A stretch of DNA of 64,000 nt from Rugalucina vietnamica (Eukaryota; Mollusca; Bivalvia; Lucinida; Lucinidae), in NCBI GenBank assembly GCA_964017185.1, contig OZ024880.1:44839071-44903070 (forward strand). Reading direction: 5' to 3'. The notes under the pieces were generated by a model. That model ran no database searches. It had not been told where the DNA came from and was given only the letters and a program-made list of their open reading frames with translations. Within the stretch, counting starts at the first letter, position 1; the number at the start of each line of letters is the position of its first letter. A program made the position numbers and the translations under genes. Positions 11,519 through 21,904 of the stretch are shown here, piece by piece.

Positions 11519-12727
11519 GATACACAGGAAGGTACAAGGAAAAGGCGCAATCAGAAAAAGATTCCCACTCCAAAAACCGAGGTGGGAAAAACTAAATTAA
11601 CAATCAGGTACTTATACCATGAAAACATATCGTAAGCCGAATGAGCAGCTATTTTCCCAATAGGTGGCCACTCAGTTACCTAAACTTAACTAAACATATG
11701 AAAACATACATAAGGCGCCAACAGCATAAAAAATTTGAACACCAAGACATAAAACAAAAAGGACCACCACAGCAATATCGCCTTGGAACGATCAGTAATA
11801 TAAAATTACTGGCGGGCTTGAATCGATTTTACATGGCCATACTTCTGCAGTGGTTCATAACATTTAGTTAGTTGTTCGGTCCTCGTGGTGAATCTCTAAC
11901 TAGTCAATGTATCATCAAGAAGGAACAACTAAATCGTGATAAACATCCCGATGAATCATAAATGCGGACTCACAGATTGAGTAAGCTGCCCGACGATGGA
12001 GATACCTGGGCGCCGAATAACTTACTAACTCCGGAGCAAATGAAAAACACCAGTTGGACCCCGGTGGGCCAAGCAACAGACAAGAAGCTCCGGCCCCCAA
12101 CCAACTAAAATGAATAGCTTTAAGTCGGGACCATCATAGTCTGACGCCCGACCCACCGGCGTGCAAGTAAAGAAGGCAGCATAGTTATCAACCATGTTTG
12201 GGTTAAAAACTAAGCATGCAGACTGTCGCATAACATTCAAGTTATAACCTATACGTCTGTAACGTGTAATGATTTTTCTGAACTGAAAAGAAAAATCATT
12301 CTTTCCTATCAGTTTCTTATATTTGTAAACCAAGTCACCATAACATTCTGGTTCCGAAAGGCCCTCACTTAAAAGCGTCTTTAACCCAACATTATATTTG
12401 GAAATCAATTCATAGTGTCTGCGATAAAATCTAGAAAATGTTTTTCGAAGTTTATGATACCGACATCCCTGTTGGAGAAGTTTGGCCGTTAAACATTTAT
12501 TTCGAGCGTTGAAGTCCGTAACATGATTGCAGACTCTAGCAAACCGCGAAATGTACACACCATAAGACACGGCGAGGAACGTCACCATCCAAAAACGGAA
12601 AATTTACTACGCCAAAATCAAAGTCATCGCGCTTATCATAAGTTTTAGAAGAAACAAATCCATTTGCAACAGAAAAATGTAAATCTAAAAAGGGTGCTTC
12701 AGTATCTGAGATATTGTCTTTGTTCAA
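11519..12727 (-). mobile_element. D retroelement, 3' portion
   Basis: In minus orientation: the end of a coding region (12025-12727), then ~600 bp of 3' untranslated sequence, ending in the D 3' terminus. That 3' region recurs, variably 5'-truncated, at 8846, 14640, 15060, 16730, 22895 and 30413. This pattern fits a target-primed retroelement. Confidence 0.75.
12025..12727 (-). pseudogene. D retroelement reverse-transcriptase-type ORF, C-terminal part
   Basis: Two overlapping minus frames together give one protein segment. Frame one (12727 to ~12570) has EAPFLDLHFSVANGFVSS, TYDKRDDFDFGVVNFPFLDG and DVPRR. Frame two (~12560 to 12025) has SYGVYISRFARVCNHVTDFN, LTAKLLQQGCRYHKLRKTFS, GLSEPECYGDLVYKYKKLIG and TPVGRASD. 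The break near 12560 is a frameshift. These blocks are familiar from retroelement proteins in mollusc genomes that follow a reverse transcriptase domain; the superfamily is not settled. No catalytic reverse transcriptase motif is seen upstream here. Confidence 0.65.
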
Positions 12728-13039
12728 TTGTAGTTCAGGTGGTTAAATTTGATTGGGGGGTATATCGACATGTTTCTATGCTGTAGGGACATAGTCTTGG
12801 TACATGGATACCTGAAAAATCATGCAGAGAATATCAACCACTTCATCCCTTAAGGTCATAAGAAGACGTCCTGGAGTCTCAACAGGGTGGCGTTTCACTA
12901 AGCTTCGTAAATTTACGACTTTTTTCTTCTGTAATATTTTGCGTACGAAAAAATAATACGAAAAGTTTGGATTTACGAAGCTGCCCAGGTCCTGTGGCCT
13001 TGTGTAGTGAGGGTTAATGTCTCGAAGAAGATTAATCAC

Positions 13040-13410
13040 CCACTATTGGTTGGATGTTGTATGGTCTGCGGAATTCAACACAGGGACAATATACTAAAGT
13101 CCCCTTTCGTGAAGGCAGATATGATTATTCAGGATATTTGTTTTCTAAACACTTCCCAAACCAGAATCAGACAGGAAAGAATAGCAGAAGACATCCATTA
13201 CTTCATCATTTTGTCTTAAGCCTGTACGTAAATATCATCATGGCATGTGGCCTTGTAAGCGCTGATGACTCACAGTAGCTTCAACACCCCCTTCGTGGTA
13301 AACACTATTGACTGGGCACTTGCACGGTCTTCAGAATTCAACTCAAAAACTGTACTGAGGTTCTCTTTCGTAAACTGATGTGAATTGTTCATTCGGGGCA
13401 TTTGTTTTTT
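13040..13410. other. Unannotated, with a degenerate internal repeat
   Basis: Two related stretches (13040-13120 and ~13290-13385) share GAATTCAACnCA and CTTTCGTnAA segments. No gene or named element seen. Confidence 0.4.
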
Positions 13411-13541
13411 AACTCTTTTAAGCCTGGCGTCCCTTTTATGGGACATAGGCAAACAGAATAGCCCCATATGTGACGCCGCAGAACGAGGCGTCCCATCTCA
13501 GGCTGTTCTGTTTGCATTGAGAAATTTCATCGAAAAATGAG

Positions 13542-13583
<42 letters not shown>

Positions 13584-13665
13584 ACTCCTAACACACCTAA
13601 ATATGAACGTGAGCTCATCTACTTGATAATAATGGGAAACTCCATTCGTCAAATATGGGTTAACG
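13411..13665 (+). mobile_element. K-family MITE
   Basis: Starts TTAAGCCTGGCGTCCCTTTT, carries GGGACATAGGCAAACAGAAT and an inverted counterpart (GGCGTCCCATCTCAGGCTGT), and ends CCATTCGTCAAATATGGGTT. Copies occur at 16478-16675 (inverted), 29566-29790 and, as a fragment, 61578-61640. It contains a poly-A run at 13545-13581. Confidence 0.75.
13545..13581. repeat. Poly-A tract
   Basis: Uninterrupted run of about 37 A inside the K-family element. Confidence 0.95.
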
Positions 13666-13894
13666 CAATCGCTGGTGTCCACCCCATTCAGTGCGATGGA
13701 TGCAACACCACTTTATGGGTTATTAAAGAATACGGCTTTTTCGGGAATCGACATCAGGTTGTTGGCAACAGTAGAGTAAGCTTTTCTGTACTCTTCCTAT
13801 ATATTTTTCTTCAGTTGCTTGTTGCTGAAACTTTGCCTGCTGTTAGATATTATTCTTAAGTTGTATGCTGTACCATATTAACCCACCTTGACCA

Positions 13895-13975
13895 ATCTTG
13901 GTCATTGGTGATAGATTTTAATAGATTAAGTGGCAAAGCACAAGTTAGGCGAGCTGCGCTGTCCTGTGACATTTC
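13895..13975 (+). mobile_element. G element, solitary 3' end
   Basis: GGTGATAGATTTTAATAGAT, GTGGCAAAGCACAAGTTAGG and CGAGCTGCGCTGTCC match the terminal segment of the G tandem-core element at 40160-40227, with no tandem units attached. Confidence 0.6.
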
Positions 13976-14637
13976 TTATTTTATGTTTTGGAGTGAGATT
14001 TTTGTGTTGTTTAAACCAGGGACAGTAGATTTACTGGGACATGAAACTTCAGTACTGCTATTATCATTTTCCAATGTATGCGTGACTTGGAGTCAGGCCA
14101 GGTTTTAGAATATGCCCAATAGGTATTTACATGGAGAATAAGTAAGAAAATATATGTTTATAGTGGTCAGTTTCTACGAACTACTCCTTCTTCTATATTG
14201 CATTTTTATTCAAGCAAAACATGTCATCTGTTTAAGCACATATTGGGCTGTTGTTTGATGTCAAGTTTGAATAGATACACCAAAAATTACACCTAAGCCG
14301 TCTGTATAAAAATGAAGAAAAATTGTTTTCTTCCAGAAGAAGTTTTTTTGCCTCTTTTGTAACAGCCTTTTTATATAAAAGTATTCACTCAATCTATTTG
14401 AATTTTATATAAAACAACACTGGAACAGTTCATCTTTAGAATGGTATATTTCTTTTTAAGTTATGTTCAGTATAACTTTGTAAAACACAGGCAGTGTTTG
14501 GAATATTTTGCCTTATTAAATTTCATAGTCAATTATTGAAATACCTGTCCAGCCCAGTCCAAGTGGCAAGACAAGCATATTCTATAAATAGGGCTAGAGT
14601 CCAATCACTTGTATTATAAATCACTGTTTAAACCTTA
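13976..14637. other. Unannotated AT-rich sequence
   Basis: No repeat family or gene recognised. Confidence 0.5.
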
Positions 14638-15205
14638 TATACGTTTTCATATTTTAGTTAAGTTCGTGTAATGAGTGGTCGCCTATTGACTGGGCTTACG
14701 ATGTGTTTTCTTAGTATGGGTGCCTAAACTGTCAATTTAGTTTTCCCACCTCAGTTCTTGGAGTGGGAAGTGCTTTCCGATTGCGCCGTTTCCTGATCAT
14801 TGCCTACTTGTACCTTTGTATTTATTTCTTTTCAATCAGCCTTTTGCCTGTCGCTATCGGGGTTCAACTGGTGTTTTGCGTTTGCTCCAGATTTTCAGTG
14901 ATGTTGTTTGGCTTTTCGGGGATCTCCAATCGCCAGCCAGCTTATCGTATATGTGAGTTCTTGTTCAAGGTGTTTATTATGGTTGATTTGTTTGTCCTTG
15001 ATGATTCGTTGACTAGTTAGGGATTCATTACGAGGACCGAATAACTAACTGAAAATGGCCATCTATTAGAAAATAGCTGCCCACACGGCTAAGGATATGT
15101 TCTCTTAGTTGTCAATTTGTTTTTTTCCCACCTCGGATTTTGGAGTGGGAATTTCCTTCTGATTTTGTCATATCCTGATTGTTGCCTGCTTTTACCTTTG
15201 TAGGA
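14638..15205 (+). mobile_element. Two D-family 3'-region fragments
   Basis: The first (14638-15060) carries, in plus orientation, GTGGTCGCCTATTG, TTTTCCCACCTCAG and TTGCCTACTTGTACCTTTGT, followed by D untranslated-region pieces (GGGGTTCAACTGGTGTTT, ACTAGTTAGGGATTC). The second (15060-15205) repeats AAATAGCTGCCCAC to TTGCCTGCTTTTACCTTTGT. Rearrangement is likely. Confidence 0.65.
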
Positions 15206-15655
15206 CAGATGGTGTGCGTCGCGAAGATATCGATGAGATTGTTATATCAAGTTGGAAAATGTCCACTATTCTAAACGGCGTGAAGTAATTTTGAATTGAT
15301 ATCCTTCCTCTATCTGTTTCCTGAAATTCTGACCAGGAATGCCAGGATGGTCGATAACGCCATCTATCCATTCAGCATTAAATGCATGCTGCTATTGCAT
15401 GTTTTAAAACGCGAGAGTCATTATAGAACTAAAGTACAACAGAGTGGACATATGATATCAATTTTGTCATGCAAATAATGGAAGGTGGCCGCATATATAA
15501 GACTAAAGAGAATCCTTCCTTAGTTACTTATTTAAGCATTAATTGCATGATTTTAACTGTTTCTGCGTCCATATGTTATATTCGTATATGTAACTATTTG
15601 TCATTTTGTTTTCCCATCTGCGACTTCAGAGAGGGAATCTAGTTCTGGCCCTGAC

Positions 15656-15878
15656 GTTATAAAACCTTTTTCATGCTCAGCTCAGCTGAGCTTAAAATCT
15701 TATTTGCTCATAGATGAGGAAATAGCACAAATAGATAGAAATTTCCGGTTTTAAGCACAAAAGCCTGTAATTTATCCTGCTCATAAATGTATTAAAGAGC
15801 AGGATAAAAATACAATTAATGAGCAGGATAGATTTAAGTATCATCTGAGTTGAGCATGAAATAAAGTTTTATAACCTC
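15656..15878. mobile_element. J-family MITE
   Basis: Ends GTTATAAAACCTTTTTCATG and TTTCATGCTCAACTCAG-like inverted copies (GAGTTGAGCATGAAATAAAG then TTTTATAAC). The interior holds repeated GAGCAGGATA/TATCCTGCTC motifs. A related copy is at 40228-40425 and a decayed one at ~29440-29560. Confidence 0.75.
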
Positions 15879-16477
15879 GAGGCCTGGTTGCATCAGATCC
15901 CAATCACTGCTTATTTTTAAGTTTTTATCCAACTATATTTAAGTGATACCGGAAGATTTTTCTTTGTGTTTTGTTTATTTACAATTATGTCATAGTAACT
16001 CTCAGTTTGCAGGAAGCGGTGTACAGACATACAGAGATAACTTGTTAACTTAATGCAGTGTCACCATAACAAAGCTTTCCATCCGTTATTCAAATGAAGA
16101 AATTATTGATGAAAATCAATTTTATCGCGCGAGCTTTTCATTACGTATAATTTTATCGCCTTGTTATGATGCAAAACAGAAACAAACTAGCGGAACAGTT
16201 TTAATATTTGATGTTACATTTGATCTATGTTTGTAAAGAGAGACAGTTCACAAAAATACTAATTGGTTGCCGCCTGTCTGTCCATTGGTACATTTGGATG
16301 ACTTCAATTGAAGATAATTCTACGCCAACTTTTACATTTACTATAATATAGATTAACATTCAAAATGCATACGAAAACACTGGTTGAATGATGAAGTTTT
16401 TCAAACATTGGTAAATCGTATAATTAAATAAGGCATATTCGCACATCGAGGCTTATATAAACCGCTTCTCTAGCAAT
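15879..16477. other. Unannotated sequence
   Basis: No coding or repeat signal that I can name. Confidence 0.5.
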
Positions 16478-16675
16478 TAACCCTTTTATGACGAATGGAC
16501 TTTCCCATCATTATCGCTTTCATTCTTAGGGGCATCAGGAGTAATGTTCATATATAATTTTTGATCAAAATCCTCTTAGAAAACAGAATAACCCGAGATG
16601 GGACGCTGCGTTCTGCGTGTATTCTGCTTGCCTATGCCCCTCAAATGAGATGCCAGGCTTAAAAGAGTTAACTCT
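16478..16675 (-). mobile_element. K-family MITE, inverted
   Basis: TTAACCCTTTTATGACGAAT at the left and CCAGGCTTAAAAGAGTTAAC at the right are the complements of the K ends at 13411-13665. GAGATGGGACG and GCCTATGCCCCTC fall in the same order. Confidence 0.75.
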
Positions 16676-16729
16676 TGGGACCATTTAGTGCTGGGACTTG
16701 CTTGTAACAAAATTAATGATGTTTGGTGG

Positions 16730-16850
16730 AATGTGAAAAGTAAGCAATGATCAGGAATTGGTGCAATAAGAACCAACACCTCACCATAAAAGCCTAGGAG
16801 GGGGATAACCAAACTGAAAATAGGGTACTGGTACAAAGAGGACATATTTT
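16730..16850 (-). mobile_element. D-family 3' end fragment
   Basis: GCAATGATCAGGAATTGGTG, CACCATAAAAGCCTAGGAGG and ACTGAAAATAGGGTACTGGT are degenerate forms of the D 3' terminus. Confidence 0.55.
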
Positions 16851-16854
16851 AATG

Positions 16855-16995
16855 CACCAGTCATTTGTATCCACGGCTCTTCTAGGACCAGGGAATAGCG
16901 GGGCTTTTAACTTTTCAATTCTAAAGCCCCGGTAAAAGCCCGGTCCTGCGTTCTCAGATTTGTGGTAAAATCCCTGCTAAAAGCCCCGGCACCCC
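16855..16995 (+). mobile_element. N-family MITE fragment
   Basis: CCAGTCATTTGTATCCACGG at the left and internal TAAAAGCCCCGGCACCCC match the intact copy at 41644-41935; the right end is missing. Confidence 0.6.
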
Positions 16996-17394
16996 AGAGG
17001 GTGACAATAATGTGGAACAACAGCTGGGAGTTGTTTTTACAAACAAGAGCTCCAAAGCAAATGATTAAGCCAAAAAACAATTTTAAAAATCTAAAAATTT
17101 TACTTTTGTCCATTTTTGGACAAATTGGAGAAACTGAGTTAAATCAAAATCCATTTGAAGTTTTGTGCACTATAAGATATTTTGACACCAAAACCTACAG
17201 CCTATTTTCTTTCTGTTAAATGCGATCTTATGTCAAAGATATTGCATGAGTATGTTTTTGATATGCAGCTTTTTAAAAAGTCGGAGTTTGGATGTATTGA
17301 AAACCAGTGCTTCCAGTTAAACATTAAGGGGTGCTGCATGCTGTGCTTGGTGGAAAAATAACCAATTTTATTGGAGAGATGAGTTACTAAGCTT

Positions 17395-17600
17395 TATCTG
17401 AGAATTTAAACAATTTTATATATATATAGGGGGATTAAACCATTAACAGTGCAAGAATAAATCAAACTAAGCGCGCTTTCGGCTTTCGCCTTCTTCAGAG
17501 TCAATATGTATTTACAGGTAAAAGTGGAAAAAAATGAAAGAAAAAAAATGAAAATAGGTAAATAAACAAAATAAATTAAAAACAATGCAAAAATACACAA
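17395..17600 (-). mobile_element. Penelope-like element, 3' remnant
   Basis: The minus strand carries CTGAAGAAGGCGAAAGCCGA followed by AAGCGCGCTTAGTTTG and translates KKAKAESALSLIYSCTVNGL. This tail lies downstream, in minus orientation, of the GIY-YIG endonuclease remnant at 18885-19145. Confidence 0.5.
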
Positions 17601-18189
17601 AACTCACATAAAATGTGACAAAGTTGACACCACTGTATGTTCGGCAGTGGGTAAACGACTTAAAATTAATTCATGAACGCCCTTTGAAAGGGCCCAGTAT
17701 CTGATAAAAAAAATGGCGGCAAAAATTGCGCGTCACTTTACTACATAAAGTCAGTTTGTAGCGGTGTGTTTAAGTTACTCGGTAATTGTGTATTAGCTAT
17801 GTAAGTTAAACATTGGGGAACCAGGGCTGGAGGCAACCAGATAAAAATCAAGATAATAGGCACCAAAGAGAGTCAAACCGAGTACTTTCATGAATGCAAA
17901 TCATCCCAGAACTGCTCATGGACGGTGCTTGGAAGGAGAGACGGCGAAAATGGTCATCCATCCTCGATTTTTGAAATATAGAAATTTAGATAAAAATTGC
18001 CTTTGTGCTCAATTGGCGAACATTTGATTTATTGAAGTTTGAAGAATTAAGATGAAAATTGGCCAGAAGAGGAGGCGAACACACCGCTACAAGCAAGAAA
18101 AGGGGGATGCGAAAACCATGTCTTATGCAGAGAGACGAGACAGATATACGTATGTAGCTAAAATGGCCCATAGGTTGACACACTGCTAC

Positions 18190-18870
18190 AGAATGAATAA
18201 CTGGTAAGCTGTGGGGACCCAGGAAAACTGGGAAACCCAGAAAAAGGGATAGGATAAAGCAATTACTGCTACAAAACGAGAACAGATGCCGGCCTGCATA
18301 TCATTGAAATGTGTGTGAAACTGTAACTTGTCGAGGGAACCCAGGAGAAATGGTAAGCTGTAGGAACCCAGGAAAACTGGTATATTGGGTGAACCCAGGA
18401 ATGCTGGTAAACTGAGAGAACCCAGGAAAACTGGTTGATGAAAGAATCATTGCTACAAACCGAGAACAGATGACGGTCTGCATGTCAACTTGTCTGGGGA
18501 ACCCCAGGAGAACTGGTAAATTGGGGGAAAACTGGAAACCCAGGAAAACTGGTTATATGAAGGAAGCTGACATGTGTGTGGAACTGCAACTTGTCGGAGG
18601 AACCAAGAAGCACTGGTGAGCTGGGGGTGCCCAGGAGAACCGGTTAGCTTGGGGAACCCAGGAAAACTGATAAACTGGGAGAACCCAGGAAAACTGGTTA
18701 GATGAAGGAAACACTGCTATAAAACGAGAACAGATGACGACCTGCATGTCATTGGAATGTGTGTGTAATTCCAGCTTGTTGGGGAAACAAACAGGGGGGG
18801 GGGGACTGGCAAACTGGGAGAACCCAGGGAAACTGGTCAAATGAAGGAAACCATAATAGCTGGTCAACTG
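18190..18870. repeat. GAACCCAGGAAAACTGG minisatellite with higher-order repeat
   Basis: Many diverged ~24-bp units of GAACCCAGGAAAACTGGTAA. They are interrupted about every 180-260 bp by a longer unit (GCTACAAAACGAGAACAGAT, then GACGGCCTGCATGTC) near 18268, 18451 and 18715. The three minus open frames rich in GF, S and P across this area are products of the repeat, not genes. Confidence 0.85.
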
Positions 18871-18884
18871 AAGAGATTTTGGAC

Positions 18885-19145
18885 TAATCTCCTTTGTTGA
18901 TGCCGCTCGGATTCAGTGTGTTGAGACGGCGTATCCAGTAGCTCTAACGCTGTTTTCTGGTCTTGTCCGTCCAACCCGAATTGTGGTCCAAGCAACAAAC
19001 AGAGGCATGACTCAAGAAGTCATGCCCTGGTAACCGGAAGTGCTCTGCAACTGGAGATCGTTCAAATCTCTTGTGTTTCCAGTCATCTCTGTGACCATTC
19101 ATCCTCAAGCTGAGTTGGCCCTTGGTTTCCCCAACATACTGTTTT
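18885..19145 (-). pseudogene. Penelope-like element GIY-YIG endonuclease remnant
   Basis: The minus-strand translation reads CGKQYVGETKGQLSLRMNGH, then WKHKRFERSPVAEHF, PGHDFLSHASVCCLDHNSGW and SYWIRRLNTLNPSGINKGD. This is the GIY-YIG nuclease arrangement of Penelope-like retroelements: the Y-V-G core, the arginine of the RMNGH helix, and a late catalytic glutamate region. A TAG stop lies just before SYW, at the place where a glutamate is expected, so the copy is inactive. The upstream reverse transcriptase is absent; an (AT)n tract follows at the plus-strand right. Confidence 0.85.
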
Positions 19146-19160
19146 CCACACTCTCCACAC

Positions 19161-19163
<3 letters not shown>

Positions 19164-19222
<59 letters not shown>
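19164..19222. repeat. (AT)n microsatellite
   Basis: About 29 perfect AT units. It gives rise to a spurious IYIY open frame. Confidence 0.95.
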
Positions 19223-19227
<5 letters not shown>

Positions 19228-19363
19228 AGAGAAATAAAGATGTACTAAATCTTCGCCAATTTAGTACATCTTTATTTCTCTACTTTATAATTTTTCCGAT
19301 GTACTTGTATCAGAAATGATCTTGGTAGGAATAGCTGTTGAAGTTTGTATATCTTTGATATGA
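19223..19363. repeat. SINE body copy with an inverted start
   Basis: AAAGTAGAGAAATAAAGATG to its complement forms a ~28-nt-arm hairpin around CTTCGCC. Then ATTTTTCCGATGTACTTGTA through TTTGATATGAA follows, identical to 19620-19708. It lacks the tRNA-like head seen in the second copy. Confidence 0.75.
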
Positions 19364-19509
19364 AAATATTATCTCCAAGCTTTGGCATCCCATAGGATCC
19401 AGTTATTCCATGTATATAGACGAGTGTGCTTGCACAACGAAAACTAGTAACCTATCAGACGGGTTATGCAGGGAAATCTCCTCTAAACCTGAGCTATGAT
19501 AACTCCTTT

Positions 19510-19706
19510 TTTAAGGAGCGTAGTAGCGCAGTCGGTAGAGGGGATGGCCCTGTATAGCTAGGCGCCGAAGCCGAAGTCTGCGGGTTCGAAACCTACCTTC
19601 GCCAATTTAGTACATCTTTATTTCTCTACTTTATAATTTTTCCGATGTACTTGTATCAGAAATGATCTTGGTAGGAATAGCTGTTGAAGTTTGTATATCT
19701 TTGATA

Positions 19707-19742
<36 letters not shown>
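19510..19742 (+). mobile_element. tRNA-derived SINE
   Basis: The head (19516-19601) has an A-box-like TAGCGCAGTCGGTAGAGG and a B box GGGTTCGAAACC spaced as in a tRNA gene, but the arms do not fold into a clean tRNA. The body runs through GCCAATTTAGTACATC to TTTGATATGAA, and the tail is (TA)n at 19709-19742. The body duplicates 19255-19363, so this is a tRNA-headed SINE, not a functional tRNA gene. Confidence 0.65.

Positions 19743-19779
<37 letters not shown>
19743..19779. repeat. Poly-T tract
   Basis: Run of about 37 T directly after the (TA)n tail. Confidence 0.95.
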
Positions 19780-20099
19780 CAGGATGTGAAACGAATTCAG
19801 GTTTTGAAGCCCAGAAATAAAGATGTGGGCTTTTTGCTGCATCACAAATTTTGGTGTTTTCAAAAACATACATTTTTAATCTTTTTAAGACAAATTATTG
19901 CTTTGTTATTCATGGAGTCCAGTCCTTAAGATGGTATTAAGTTTTGAAAGTATTTTTGAAAAAAAATCTATACTAAACATTATCTTTAAATGAGAAAAAT
20001 ATTAACTGGTGCAAAACTTCTTTTGATGAGTATATGTACAATGCATAAATGTTTCTATTTAAATATTTTTAGATAGGAGTTATCACAACTTTCGCATTC

Positions 20100-20348
20100 C
20101 ATCAGGAAAACATGTCCATGTAATGTATACCCCCTTAAACCCCACTTTTATATAGAAAAACTGGGTAATGCAGGGGTATACATATTTTTCTTATTTTTGC
20201 TCCAAAACATAGATTGTGTGTTCTAACGTGTACCCACAATCTATGTTCTGAGCAAAAATAAGAAAAATATCAAAAAATTTTCTGTGAAAATTTTCATTTT
20301 TACAACCAAAAAATTTTCTATATATTGCATGGGCAAATTTTCGTAATG
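20100..20348 (+). mobile_element. A-family hairpin MITE
   Basis: Ends CATCAGGAAAACATGTCCAT and GGGCAAATTTTCGTAATG. The internal hairpin arms (AACATAGATTGTG and complement) are shortened: the GAACCGCCTC stem tips are missing. Confidence 0.85.
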
Positions 20349-20456
20349 TTTGTGCTGTCATTATTTCATTTTGTAAATACATGTACATAGGAAATGATAA
20401 ATGTAATATTTCATATCAAATCGTGTGTTTTATCACATGACGGAGAGGACAGCAAG

Positions 20457-21252
20457 ATGGCGACGCGGGAGCACCAACATAGCGGAATTTTTCGTTGTGA
20501 CTTTTGTAAATGACAGCTAATAGAGCAACCAGCTGTTCTCCCGAATACAATCGTTCAAGTCATTAAAGCTTTGGAAAGAGAAACAGTCCACCGATTTGAA
20601 TGGAAGTTGTCCAGAAATCTGGAAAATGTGTCACTGTTTGTGAAATGTAAATTTCCCGCCAAAGCTGATGATGATGCTAAGGTCGACTATTCACTTCCCC
20701 TGAATCTTCGGAAGAAAAAAGAAGAAACTGCCATCTGCAAAAAGACGAACTAGAAGAAGACGGCAACGTTTCCTGGAGAAGAAGGCTGCTGAAAAAGCAA
20801 CCTCGCCAAAGCGTTATGTTCCTAAAGCAACCATTCCAAATGAACCGGAATCCGTTCCCAAAGAACTGGACATTTCACCGGAGATCAGAGATCAGGAAAG
20901 AGCCGATCAGTCTGTGCTGGTGGAATCTGAAACCAGTAGCGGCGATACCAGCAACTCCGCCCATCTGGATAACCAGGCATCGGGTGTTTCCCTTCCAGCC
21001 TCTATACAAGAGGAGCACGAAATTCTCAAGAACATTCAAATAGCTAATATTGACAGCGACGACGATTTTGGTGACACAGGAGTTTGTGCTAACTGTAACC
21101 GTGAACCAAAAGAAGGTACCGAATTCAACCGATGCGCCCGCTGTCACATCACCAGATATTGTAGTACCTGTACTGACTGTCCACGGAAGGACTGGCGATT
21201 TCACAAACTTGCCTGCTCTGTTGTTGCCAAAAGGGCTCCAACAAAGATTTAG
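20457..21252 (+). pseudogene. MYND zinc-finger gene, frame broken
   Basis: Read with one +1 shift, this gives ~265 residues. An N-terminal segment (HRFEWKLSRNLENVSLFVKC, from ~20590) is followed by a basic stretch rich in K and R (~20705-20790), an acidic linker, and a C-terminal MYND finger at ~21085-21222. The finger has CANC, CARC, YCSTC and WRFHKLAC, giving the C-C-C-C-C-C-H-C ligand set. MYND fingers bind proline-rich peptides. Defects: TGA at 20511 in frame with the Kozak-like ATG at 20457, and a frame change in the A run near 20711-20717 where one extra base would explain it. No introns are seen, suggesting a retrocopy or a member of a repeated intronless family. TAG stop at 21250. Confidence 0.7.
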
Positions 21253-21900
21253 CTATGGGTAATAGTTACTGTTGATAGAATTCACAGGATACGGTTTGGT
21301 GGAGGGTTATTTTACTTTTTTCTCTTGTGGGTATTTGCTGTGACACTGTATAAATAGTGATATTCTGACACTGGTGAAGGAGCTCGCACAAACCTGTAAA
21401 GTTCACAAACTTTTGGATTCTTAGTGCAGACCTTTCCTTGATATAATTCACATTTTACCACATTACGTGGGTGCTCCCAGCGGTTGGAAAAAATACATAC
21501 AAAAGAAAGAAGAAGTAGAAGGTTGCTTACCAACTATGGATTTAAGTTGTAAAGACATTAAATTATAATTTATGCAAATACTGATGTCATGTGCACATTA
21601 AATAATTGCTGAAGTTTAAAAATTTACATATTTTCATAGTTTTTCATTTTTATATTGACATGAGTAAAATGTTGATGAATGGCTTAAAATACCAAGAAAT
21701 GACATAAACAATAGAGATATTAATTGCGATTATAATTATTTAAGAAGTAGGTGATAAGATTTGATATATTGATTGAACTGTGTATTATTTGTTGCAGGAC
21801 CTAATTTATTTCTGCGGTTTCTGGGTCATCTAGATCCAATAGATATGGGAAATTAAACCGGCTCTCGTGTTTTGTCCAATAACATGCCCACCAACGTTTG
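21253..21900. other. Unannotated AT-rich sequence
   Basis: No gene or repeat recognised between the MYND gene and the LINE fragment. Confidence 0.5.
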
Positions 21901-21904
21901 TTTC

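Noticed and set aside
18301-18867. Minus frames with repeated FPGFSQFTS-like peptides that resemble a repetitive secreted protein
   Set aside because: They arise from the GAACCCAGGAAAACTGG minisatellite, change frame between units and have no start or splice context.
19510-19601. A functional tRNA gene
   Set aside because: A and B boxes are present, but the acceptor and anticodon arms do not pair well, and the sequence continues into a duplicated SINE body.
20711-20717. Programmed frameshift in the MYND gene at the A run
   Set aside because: The shift needed is +1, there is also an in-frame TGA upstream, and no downstream stem is evident. A decayed copy or a homopolymer error is simpler.
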